From NCBI GenBank assembly GCA_900752275.1, contig CAADUS010000129.1, positions 1 through 6,764 of the forward strand: DNA of 6,764 nt, written 5' to 3'. The translations under genes and the position numbers were made by a program. Shown one piece after another: positions 1-5,157 of the stretch. Below the pieces are notes generated by a model, which worked only from the letters and a program-made list of their open reading frames with translations, did no database searches and was not told where the DNA came from. Positions within the stretch are counted from its first letter, which is position 1. Each line of letters opens with the position of its first letter. Source of the stretch: an uncultured Collinsella sp. (GTDB lineage: Bacteria > Actinomycetota > Coriobacteriia > Coriobacteriales > Coriobacteriaceae).

Positions 1-59
1 AGGTAAGATTGAAGGGCCTGACCCCGGAGGAGTACCGGAATCAGGCCCTTGCGGCCTAG
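1..59 (+). CDS. IS3-family transposase (integrase-core OrfB), C-terminal end only
   Basis: Reading from base 3, the frame encodes VRLKGLTPEEYRNQALAA and then TAG at 57-59. The K-G-(L/M)-(T/S)-P-x-E-Y-R-x-Q-A pattern is the standard C-terminal tail of IS3-family OrfB transposases, just after the DDE integrase core. The catalytic residues lie outside the window, so activity cannot be judged. The stop is 38 bp from the element's end, a normal distance for this family. It reads towards the tRNA and the ABC-transporter genes, which lie on the opposite strand. The match covers only 18 residues, but the inverted repeat immediately downstream makes the assignment firm. Confidence 0.8.
   Translation, partial: VRLKGLTPEEYRNQALAA
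12..50 (+). repeat. Perfect 10-bp hairpin inside the transposase 3' end
   Basis: AAGGGCCTGA (12-21) is exactly complementary to TCAGGCCCTT (41-50). Inside it, CCGG (24-27) can pair with CCGG (35-38) around a 7-nt loop. No T-run follows on either strand, so this is not a standard intrinsic terminator. It lies wholly within coding sequence. IS elements often carry secondary structure near their ends that limits read-through transcription or translation; that role here is inference. Confidence 0.55.
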
Positions 60-71
60 TCGCTATTTAGG

Positions 72-97
72 GCGTCCAAGATTTGGGGCGCAGTTCA
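72..97. repeat. Right terminal inverted repeat (IRR) of the IS element
   Basis: The plus strand reads GCGTCCAAGATTTGGGGCG, then CAGTTCA, ending at 97. This is the mirror of an IS150-type left end beginning TG. The left repeat is outside the window, so the exact inner border at about 72-74 is judged only by family resemblance. Confidence 0.7.
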
Positions 98-122
98 CAA
101 GCGGCCCGGGCTTAATAAACGT

Positions 123-199
123 TGGTGCTCCATGGCGGATTCGAACCGTCGACCTTGGGATTAGAAGTCCCCTGCTCTATCCAACTGAGCTAATGGAGC
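123..199 (-). tRNA. tRNA-Arg (anticodon TCT), CCA encoded
   Basis: The minus strand folds into a full cloverleaf. It has a 7/7 acceptor stem (GCTCCAT with ATGGAGC), TA at 8-9, a perfect 4-bp D stem (GCTC/GAGC), anticodon loop CTTCTAA with anticodon TCT (window 163-165), a 5-nt variable loop, and T loop TTCGAAT. It decodes AGA. Discriminator A (126) is followed by genomically encoded CCA (125-123). Two stem positions do not pair: G27 with A43 at the top of the anticodon stem, and A50 with C64 in the T stem. The gene lies 52 bp after the ABC ATPase stop on the same strand, with no convincing terminator between them. It may therefore be read from the operon, from the candidate -10 at 244-249, or from both. 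Confidence 0.95.
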
Positions 200-243
200 A
201 AATAACCGCATGCTCGACCAAATAAATCAGCCAAGCGGTTGTA

Positions 244-249
244 ATTATA
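244..249 (-). promoter_or_regulatory. Candidate -10 box for the tRNA-Arg gene
   Basis: A perfect TATAAT lies on the minus strand just past the ATPase stop codon. It predicts a start near 237 and a leader of about 38 nt before the tRNA. No recognisable -35 hexamer sits 16-18 bp upstream, and there is no TGn extension, so this is suggestive only. The intervening 200-251 also holds a weak 6-bp inverted repeat (AACCGC 204-209, GCGGTT 235-240) with a long loop. Confidence 0.3.
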
Positions 250-251
250 AC

Positions 252-1019
252 CTAGTTGAACTGCTCGCGGTACGCCTTGCAGACCTCATCAACCGGGCCA
301 TCCATGCGAAGGTCACCCTTCTCAATCCAAACGGCACGCTGGCAAATTCGCTCAACCTGATCCATGGAATGCGAAACAAACAGGACCGTCACGTCGCCGC
401 TCTGGATAAAGTGCTGGATGCGGGCCTCGCACTTCTGCTGGAAGAACACGTCGCCGACGGACAGCGTCTCGTCAACGATCAGAATATCGGGTTCAGTGAT
501 CGTTGCGATTGCAAAGGCGATACGCGCAACCATACCCGAGGAAAAATTTTTGAGAGGCATATCAACAAAGTTCTGAAGCTCAGCGAACTCAATAATGCCA
601 TCAAAGTTGGCATCGATGAACTCCTTGGTATACCCGAGCAGGGCGCCGTTCAAATAAATGTTCTCACGGGCCGTCAGCTCGGGGTCAAAGCCGGCGCCAA
701 GCTCAATCAACGGTGCGATATTGCCATGAACCTTAACGCTGCCCTCGCTAGGCTCAAGCACGCCAGCGATAATCTTGAGCATCGTAGACTTGCCGGAGCC
801 ATTGGTGCCAACCAAACCGACAACCTCGCCGCGATGAATCTCGAACGAGATGTGCTTAAGCGCCCTAAACTCCTCAAAGAACAGCTCGTGCTTGGCGAGC
901 TTGATGAAGTACTCCTTGAGGTTGGTCAGCGACTCAGACGCCATGTTAAAAATCATGGTGACGTCGTCGACCTCGACAGCCAGAGGCTGCTCGCTGTAAT
1001 CAACAACAGATTCAGTCAT
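252..1019 (-). CDS. Wzt/TagH-type polysaccharide ABC transporter ATP-binding protein
   Basis: This is the ATPase subunit of a cell-surface polysaccharide exporter. It powers movement of a lipid-linked glycan across the membrane through the adjacent permease. With the ATG at 1019 the protein has 255 residues. It shows Walker A GTNGSGKST (71-79), a signature SSGMV (160-164) preceding ARIAFA, Walker B ILIVDE (179-184), SVGD (187-190) and the H-loop histidine at 217. The atypical SSGM signature and the ELGAGFDPELTARENIYLNG stretch (106-125) are marks of the Wzt/RfbE/TagH exporter branch. The protein ends soon after the nucleotide-binding domain, so it lacks the C-terminal glycan-recognition domain of long Wzt proteins and resembles KpsT or the short forms. 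A GTG (1022) directly precedes the ATG, but AGGAGT-like GGAG at 1027-1030 is 7 nt from the ATG and only 4 from the GTG. The permease stop is 11 nt upstream, implying coupled expression. Substrate unknown. Confidence 0.93.
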   Translation of the reverse strand: MTESVVDYSEQPLAVEVDDVTMIFNMASESLTNLKEYFIKLAKHELFFEEFRALKHISFEIHRGEVVGLVGTNGSGKSTMLKIIAGVLEPSEGSVKVHGNIAPLIELGAGFDPELTARENIYLNGALLGYTKEFIDANFDGIIEFAELQNFVDMPLKNFSSGMVARIAFAIATITEPDILIVDETLSVGDVFFQQKCEARIQHFIQSGDVTVLFVSHSMDQVERICQRAVWIEKGDLRMDGPVDEVCKAYREQFN

Positions 1020-1026
1020 CACAGCA

Positions 1027-1030
1027 CTCC
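1027..1030 (-). promoter_or_regulatory. Shine-Dalgarno site that decides the ATPase start
   Basis: GGAG lies in the 11-nt gap after the permease TAA (1031-1033). Spacing is 7 nt to the ATG at 1019 and 4 nt to the alternative GTG at 1022, which favours the ATG. Confidence 0.6.
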
Positions 1031-1876
1031 TTAGATGTAGAGGATAAATTTGCGCTCGGACTTATGGAACACGGTGTAGCCAATAACAAGCGCAAGAACC
1101 GCCCAAGCAACGCACATACCAAACGTCATAAGCGAGGGCGTCGTCTGAAACAGGAAGATATCTCGCATAAACTGCAGATAGTTGTACATGGGGTTCGCAT
1201 ACATCAAGATACGCACAAGATGCGGCATTTGCGCAATATAGTCAGTCGTCCAGAAGATGGGCGTAATGTAGGTCCATGCCGTAATGACAACGCTCCACAG
1301 ATGCATGACATCGCGGAAGAAAACCGTAAGGGCAGAGAGCATCATGCCCAGGCCCATGCAGAAGCACATAAGCAGCAGCAGGCAGACGGGCAGCAAAATG
1401 AGATGCCAAGAAGGCATAACGCGGAACCACAGCATAACGATGGCGACGGCGACCAGCGAGAAGGCAAAGTTCACCAGCGAGAAAAGCACCTTCTGCACCG
1501 GGAAGACCCAGCGGTGCACCTTAACCTTCTTGAGCAGAGGGGCAGCGCCCACGATCGACGTCAGGGCCTGGTTCGTAGACTCGGACATGACGGCAAAGGT
1601 AACGTTACCCACGATCAAGTACAGCGGGTACATCTCGGGCGTCATTGAGCCATTGCGGCCCTGGCCAAAAATCGTCGAGAACACGATGGCCATAACAATC
1701 ATCATCAGCAACGGATTGAGCACCGACCATGCGACGCCCAGAACGCTACGGCGGTACTTGATCTTAAAATCCTTGGTAACCAGCTGGCGAAGGATAAACG
1801 CATCCTTCTCAAATTCATTCTTAGCAAACGTCGCAGGCAGACTGCGAGTTTCTTGTTGCTTTGTCTGATCCGACAC
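1031..1876 (-). CDS. Wzm/TagG-type ABC-2 polysaccharide export permease
   Basis: This is the membrane subunit of the exporter and partner of the ATPase encoded 11 nt downstream. I start it at the GTG at 1876, giving 281 residues, because AAGGGAG (1885-1891) sits 8 nt upstream of that GTG. An in-frame TTG at 1909 would add 11 residues but has no ribosome site. The N-terminal part carries the family hallmark KYRRSVLGVAWSVLNP (40-55), an amphipathic stretch leading into the first membrane helix. About six hydrophobic helices follow (roughly 52-72, 84-107, 130-154, 157-184, 192-209 and 251-270). FFRDVMHLW (186-194) and TPIFW (205-209) are conserved ABC-2 exporter motifs. Length is normal for Wzm/TagG/KpsM-like permeases (about 260-290). 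The exported polymer cannot be read from the permease; teichoic-acid-like, rhamnan or O-antigen-like glycans are all possible. Confidence 0.93.
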   Translation of the reverse strand: MSDQTKQQETRSLPATFAKNEFEKDAFILRQLVTKDFKIKYRRSVLGVAWSVLNPLLMMIVMAIVFSTIFGQGRNGSMTPEMYPLYLIVGNVTFAVMSESTNQALTSIVGAAPLLKKVKVHRWVFPVQKVLFSLVNFAFSLVAVAIVMLWFRVMPSWHLILLPVCLLLLMCFCMGLGMMLSALTVFFRDVMHLWSVVITAWTYITPIFWTTDYIAQMPHLVRILMYANPMYNYLQFMRDIFLFQTTPSLMTFGMCVAWAVLALVIGYTVFHKSERKFILYI

Positions 1877-1884
1877 GGATGCAA

Positions 1885-1891
1885 CTCCCTT
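1885..1891 (-). promoter_or_regulatory. Shine-Dalgarno site that decides the permease start
   Basis: AAGGGAG on the minus strand lies 8 nt upstream of the GTG at 1876. It lies inside the extended frame that would begin with TTG at 1909, arguing against that longer start. Confidence 0.65.
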
Positions 1892-1916
1892 ACTCGTAAT
1901 CGTTGACAAACGAACA

Positions 1917-1922
1917 GTATAG
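1917..1922 (-). promoter_or_regulatory. Candidate -10 box upstream of the permease
   Basis: TATACT on the minus strand lies in the 89-bp gap between the DUF6020-like gene and the permease. It would start a transcript near 1910 with a leader of about 34 nt. No good -35 is visible at the right spacing. If real, the exporter pair has its own promoter rather than depending on the upstream gene. Confidence 0.3.
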
Positions 1923-1965
1923 ACCCGCCCTCAACCCCATGAGGTGGCATTGCGAAACTGGAAAA

Positions 1966-3843
1966 CTATCCCACAACATCGGATTCGGAATGCCTTTCGT
2001 TAGGCAGCAAGCCACGCGCAACTACCACAAGTACAACCGGAAGGCCAAATTGAGCCGCTACGATATAACGGGGCCAATACCAAATAGGGCTCGCAATAAA
2101 GAGCGTTCCGTACAGCAGCAAAAAAGGCAAAAGCGGCAATGCGAAACGTGGACGCCCACGCGATACCAAAAGGACGGCCGAAAACACGAGCAGCCAAAAG
2201 ACAACGGCACCAGAAATAGACCAGGCGTTCAATCCAATCACCTTATCGACACCGTCTCCAAGGGGTGCAAGCAGGTTGCGAAACCCCACTCCTGCAGAAG
2301 CCTCACCATCGGCCACGAGATTATACGGCGCGCCCATGAGAAAATTTTCCGGCAGACCGTCGGCCCCCTTTACGTTTGGCGCCCAAAAACCAAACGTCTG
2401 CAATTCCCAGGCCTCAAAGTACATCGAAGGATTTCGCAAAAACATCGATACCCAATGAGCCCAGAATCCATCCTTTAAATGGTCCGAATTAAAGTCATCG
2501 TTCCATTTAAGTGGATCGATAAAACTGGGGTGGTAAACCTCCTTGTAACGATCGAGCGGAAGCAACTCGTTCATATAAGAACGGTCGGACTCGGACATAT
2601 CGCCATCGAGCGCGACAACACGAGCCATCTGGGCAAGCGGAATACCCGCTGATTCAACATCCTCCGATGGAACAACGCCCATAGCCGAGTACACGGGCCC
2701 CGTAATTGCCAAACACGCAGCAATTGCAATTCCAAGAGGAATAGCCAAACGGGAACCCGACCCCATCGGGCTAATGCGACCGAGTCGGCCTAAAACTGCA
2801 ATTATCGCAAGCACCACAAATAGTGCGGCGCAAATATACAAACCGTTATTGCGCAGAAGCATAACACCCAACGACAGAGCACCAAAAACGAGCAAACGCA
2901 ACGCGCTCGACCAGGAATCCTTTCCCATGACAGCATCGGCGAGCATGGTCACCATCAAGACAAGGCAACAGGAAAAGAGCGGATCTTTCCAGAGCGCCAC
3001 GGAATATAGGGCGCAATACCGAGACAAACCAAAAAATGCTACGGGCAACCAAGACCAGCGAGAAGAGACCCCCAAACGAGATGTCACCCAAATAGAAAGA
3101 TAGCCAAACGTGCTCGCAACGCAGGCCATCTGGAGCACCGTTAGCAATGCAACGCCAGCCGAAGGGCCAAGCCCAAATAGCCCGGCGACCTTGATGCAGA
3201 CGCCCATCATCAAGGTGAATGCGACTGGATGATGGTTGCTCAGGGGGTTCCAACCCATTATTTGAGCCAACGAAGAAAAGGTGTCGCCAAAAAACAGGCC
3301 GGGGCAATACCTTAGGAAGAAAGGAAGATACAAAAGGAATATGACAAGGGCACGAAGCGCAACAGATAGGAGTCGGATGGACGAGTCACCATCATTCCTC
3401 CGCAGCGAGTCTTCGCAGAAAGCACAGCAGCGACAACGACAAGATAGCTGAACAAGAACCGACAAGACCCAAAAGACCAGCGCCGACATCACCCAAAATG
3501 CAACAACATCAAGTGCGGAATACGGCTCAATATAGTTCTCGTAAATCCCGCCGGCAATCACCGGTTCCGTCACGCGAATATGCGCTCCCAACACAAGAAC
3601 AAACGAAAATACAAGGGAAATCACTAAGCAGCAAGCTCTACCAACGACAGACGGAAATGCAAAATCCCTGCACGCAAACTTATTGAAATTAGCCAATGAT
3701 GCGATTATCGCAACACATGCCAAGACAGATGGAAACAGGTCGAAGGAACCACTACAATACGTCACCGTAGCGATGCTTGCTGCAAACAGCAAAACAGCAC
3801 GTGTCACATCTAATAACCTGAACTCTCGAATCAATGCGTCCAT
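1966..3843 (-). CDS. DUF6020-like polytopic membrane protein (probable GT-C-type glycosyltransferase)
   Basis: This is a large hydrophobic protein, 625 residues from the ATG at 3843, with about 13-15 predicted membrane segments and a hydrophilic loop of roughly 150 residues (about 387-540) before the last three helices. I associate it with the DUF6020 family by FFGDT (185-189), SNHHPVAFTL (202-211), LWKDP (284-288), RNNG (331-334) and the C-terminal YWPRY (589-593). An acidic residue in an outer loop after an early helix (Asp187), plus many helices, is the general plan of GT-C enzymes, which use polyprenyl-phosphate sugars outside the membrane; the biochemical role here is inferred. A Cys cluster, CRCRCCAFC (135-143), lies between helices. 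An in-frame ATG at 3894 would add 17 residues but has no ribosome site and overlaps the divergent gene's start; a candidate -10 at 3869-3874 also favours 3843. GC content is visibly lower than in the rml genes. The exporter genes follow on the same strand. Confidence 0.7.
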   Translation of the reverse strand: MDALIREFRLLDVTRAVLLFAASIATVTYCSGSFDLFPSVLACVAIIASLANFNKFACRDFAFPSVVGRACCLVISLVFSFVLVLGAHIRVTEPVIAGGIYENYIEPYSALDVVAFWVMSALVFWVLSVLVQLSCRCRCCAFCEDSLRRNDGDSSIRLLSVALRALVIFLLYLPFFLRYCPGLFFGDTFSSLAQIMGWNPLSNHHPVAFTLMMGVCIKVAGLFGLGPSAGVALLTVLQMACVASTFGYLSIWVTSRLGVSSRWSWLPVAFFGLSRYCALYSVALWKDPLFSCCLVLMVTMLADAVMGKDSWSSALRLLVFGALSLGVMLLRNNGLYICAALFVVLAIIAVLGRLGRISPMGSGSRLAIPLGIAIAACLAITGPVYSAMGVVPSEDVESAGIPLAQMARVVALDGDMSESDRSYMNELLPLDRYKEVYHPSFIDPLKWNDDFNSDHLKDGFWAHWVSMFLRNPSMYFEAWELQTFGFWAPNVKGADGLPENFLMGAPYNLVADGEASAGVGFRNLLAPLGDGVDKVIGLNAWSISGAVVFWLLVFSAVLLVSRGRPRFALPLLPFLLLYGTLFIASPIWYWPRYIVAAQFGLPVVLVVVARGLLPNERHSESDVVG

Positions 3844-3868
3844 CCTAACCACGAAACAAACGATTCGA

Positions 3869-3874
3869 TTGTAC
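3869..3874 (-). promoter_or_regulatory. Candidate -10 box for the DUF6020-like gene
   Basis: TACAAT on the minus strand predicts a start near 3861, some 18 nt before the ATG at 3843. The -35 region is poor. It lies in the 49-bp gap between the two divergent genes. If used, the ATG at 3894 could not be the start. I see no convincing promoter for the plus-strand gene, whose signals must overlap the DUF6020-like gene's 5' end. Confidence 0.3.
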
Positions 3875-3880
3875 GCGACC

Positions 3881-3886
3881 AAAGGA
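3881..3886 (+). promoter_or_regulatory. Shine-Dalgarno site of the GtrB-like glycosyltransferase
   Basis: AAAGGA lies 6 nt upstream of the ATG at 3893. It fixes that start although the frame stays open to an ATG at 3683. The added 70 residues would be antisense to the DUF6020-like gene and unlike any glycosyltransferase N-terminus. Confidence 0.65.
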
Positions 3887-3892
3887 ACCTTC

Positions 3893-4855
3893 ATGGCCGA
3901 GCAAACGATTGCCGTTATTATCCCCTGTTACAACGAGGCAGTCACCATCGGAAAAGTCGTCGACGACTTTCACCGCGAACTTCCTCAAGCGACGATCTAC
4001 GTATACGACAACAACTCGTCAGACGACACCTCTCACATTGCCGCAGAGCACGGTGCCACAGTGCGTTTTGAGCCGCGTCAGGGAAAAGGCAACGTCTGCC
4101 GTCAGATGTTTCGCGATATCGATGCCGATTGCTATCTGATGGTCGACGGTGACGACACCTACCCGGCCGAAGCGGCCAAAGCCCTCTGCGAGCCCATCCT
4201 AAACGGTACGGCCGACATGACAGTCGGAGACCGCCTTTCCAATGGGACCTATGCCGAGGAAAACAAGCGCGCCTTCCATGGTTTTGGCAACAACCTAGTT
4301 CGCGCCATGATTAAGTGGATCTATGGCTTTAGCTTCGATGACGTTATGACGGGCTATCGCGCAATGAGCCGCCCCTTTGTCAAAACGTTCCCCGTGCTTT
4401 CCGAGGGATTTCAGATCGAAACCGAACTCTCTATCCATGCCGTCGATCACCGCTGGCGCATCAAGGACGTGCCCATTGAGTACCGCGATCGCCCCGAAGG
4501 ATCCGAGTCTAAGCTCAATACCGTCAGTGACGGCATCAAGGTCGTCGCCATGATCGGTACGCTGTTCAAGGACTATCGACCGCTCAAATTCTTCAGCCTG
4601 GTCGCGCTTCTGTTTGCAATTATCGGCCTCGCCCTGGGCATCCCCATCGTCGTCGAGTATTTCCAGACCGGTCTCGTCCCCCGCTTCCCCACCGCAATGC
4701 TCGCCGCATCATTTATGTTCCTATGTGGCCTGAGTCTCGCGACGGGGCTTGTCCTTGATTCCGTTGCAAAGGTTGAGCGTAAGCAGTGGGAGGTCAACGT
4801 GTACAGCACATATGGCTGCAACATTCCCTCTAGCGCCGATAAAAACGAGAGGTAA
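3893..4855 (+). CDS. Family 2 glycosyltransferase, GtrB/DPM1-like, with two C-terminal membrane segments
   Basis: This probably transfers a sugar from a nucleotide donor to polyprenyl phosphate at the cytoplasmic face of the membrane, making a lipid-linked donor for outer-face enzymes. The 320-residue protein begins with IAVIIPCYNE (6-15), the opening GT-A strand. DNNSSDD (39-45) follows, then the metal-binding acidic motif VDGDD (84-88), DDVMTGYRAM (149-158), and EGFQIETEL (171-179) near the acceptor site, the usual order in DPM1/GtrB-type enzymes. Two hydrophobic helices (about 232-255 and 264-290) anchor the C-terminus. Length matches bacterial GtrB-like proteins (about 310-330). All expected catalytic motifs are present. 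It diverges from the DUF6020-like gene, a plausible user of its product (inference). A second glycosyltransferase reading frame starts 6 nt after its stop but is broken. The sugar transferred is unknown. Confidence 0.92.
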   Translation: MAEQTIAVIIPCYNEAVTIGKVVDDFHRELPQATIYVYDNNSSDDTSHIAAEHGATVRFEPRQGKGNVCRQMFRDIDADCYLMVDGDDTYPAEAAKALCEPILNGTADMTVGDRLSNGTYAEENKRAFHGFGNNLVRAMIKWIYGFSFDDVMTGYRAMSRPFVKTFPVLSEGFQIETELSIHAVDHRWRIKDVPIEYRDRPEGSESKLNTVSDGIKVVAMIGTLFKDYRPLKFFSLVALLFAIIGLALGIPIVVEYFQTGLVPRFPTAMLAASFMFLCGLSLATGLVLDSVAKVERKQWEVNVYSTYGCNIPSSADKNER

Positions 4856-4861
4856 ACCGCC

Positions 4862-4984
4862 ATGCCGCTCATCTCCATCGTCGTGCCGTGCTATAACGAG
4901 CAGGAATCGCTCCCAATCTTTCTTAAAGAGCTCAACAACGTCGTTCATACCATGACACAGTAAGACCCCGAGATCTCCTTTGAA
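4862..4984 (+). pseudogene. Remnant of a second family 2 glycosyltransferase
   Basis: The ATG at 4862 opens MPLISIVVPCYNEQESLPIF, a textbook family 2 glycosyltransferase N-terminus. It is preceded at 9 nt by GAGAGG (4847-4852), which overlaps the end of the upstream gene. The frame stops at TAA (4961-4963) after 33 codons. Reading through that stop gives DPEISFE (4964-4984), a sensible continuation towards the expected second beta strand and DDGS motif. After that the resemblance ends and the frame closes at TGA 5006-5008. Homologues run to about 300 residues, so nearly 90% of the gene is gone, including the DDGS and DxD regions. There are two lesions: an internal stop, probably from a CAA or AAA codon, and loss of everything after 4984. 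It looks like the fossil of a second gene in the same operon as the intact glycosyltransferase. A translated 33-residue peptide is possible but has no evident function. Confidence 0.8.
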
Positions 4985-5007
4985 GGAAAGGCACGAATAA
5001 GATCGTG

Positions 5008-5118
5008 ATGATCTATAGGACCCCGGGCGCACTTGCGGGGCTTGCGGTGAGCTTGGCGACCGCCGTTGCCCCTGTTGCAGCGGGGCTATACGCCAGAAAC
5101 AAGAAAAGCCGCCGTTAA
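5008..5118 (+). other. 36-codon open frame: one membrane segment with a basic tail
   Basis: From the ATG at 5008 (or GTG at 5005) the frame encodes a short polar start (MIYRTPG), a hydrophobic stretch of about 24 residues rich in Ala, Leu and Val (residues 8-31), then the basic tail ARNKKSRR and TAA at 5116-5118. This resembles the hydrophobic segment and charged tail of a sortase-anchored surface protein, but no LPXTG-like motif precedes it. The in-frame sequence upstream closes at TGA 4981-4983. No good ribosome site is visible; the nearest purine run, GGAAAGG, ends 16 nt before the ATG. GC content is like the rml block, unlike the glycosyltransferase remnant. The alternatives are the 3' end of a lost surface-protein gene left by a deletion, a genuine small membrane peptide, or chance. 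I favour the first. Its stop codon lies in the loop of the following terminator. Confidence 0.35.
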
Positions 5119-5129
5119 AAAAGGCGGCT
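5096..5129 (-). terminator. Rho-independent terminator of the rml operon
   Basis: On the minus strand AGCCGCC (5129-5123) pairs perfectly with GGCGGCT (5113-5107) around a 9-nt loop (TTTTTTAAC). It is followed by TTTCTTGTTTC (5106-5096). It lies 29 bp after the RmlCD stop and so closes that transcript. On the plus strand the same stem is followed by CTCTTGCTCT, a much weaker tail, so plus-strand termination here would be less efficient. The rest of the gap (5130-5157) shows no feature. Confidence 0.85.
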
Positions 5130-5157
5130 CTTGCTCTCGTCAATTCAATAATAGCGG

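Larger units (their letters stand above)
1..97 (+). mobile_element. Right end of an IS3-family (IS150-like) insertion sequence
   Basis: Two independent signals agree. The first bases encode the typical last residues of an IS3-family transposase, and 15 bp after its stop a terminal inverted repeat begins that ends in CA at 97. On the minus strand the terminus reads TGAACTGCGCCCC, then AAATCTTGGAC, closely resembling the IS150-type ends (TG..CTGC.CCC, A/T-rich centre, TTGGAC). The remaining body of the element lies left of the window, so its completeness cannot be judged. Any target-site duplication on this side would start at 98 (CAA...). The element stops 25 bp beyond the 3' end of the tRNA-Arg gene, in the zone where that gene's terminator would be expected. 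Confidence 0.8.

Noticed and set aside
12..50. Hairpin read as an intrinsic terminator
   Set aside because: No T-run follows the stem on either strand and it lies inside the transposase coding sequence.
210..1034. 274-codon plus-strand frame antisense to the ABC ATPase
   Set aside because: It has no recognisable motifs and runs opposite to a gene with all ABC ATPase signatures.
1877..1909. TTG start for the permease at 1909
   Set aside because: No ribosome site precedes it, while AAGGGAG lies 8 nt before the in-frame GTG at 1876.
3777..3792. TTGCTG-CAAA-CAGCAA inverted repeat as an operator upstream of the glycosyltransferase
   Set aside because: It lies within the coding region of the DUF6020-like protein in a Leu/Ala-rich membrane helix, and is short enough to be chance.
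3683..3892. 70-residue N-terminal extension of the GtrB-like glycosyltransferase
   Set aside because: The glycosyltransferase fold begins at the ATG at 3893, which has a ribosome site. The extension is antisense to the DUF6020-like gene and resembles no family member.
4964..5025. Paired GACCCCG copies as a target-site duplication of a lost mobile element
   Set aside because: Seven bases are too few, the copies are imperfectly placed relative to the breakpoint, and no inverted repeats remain between them.
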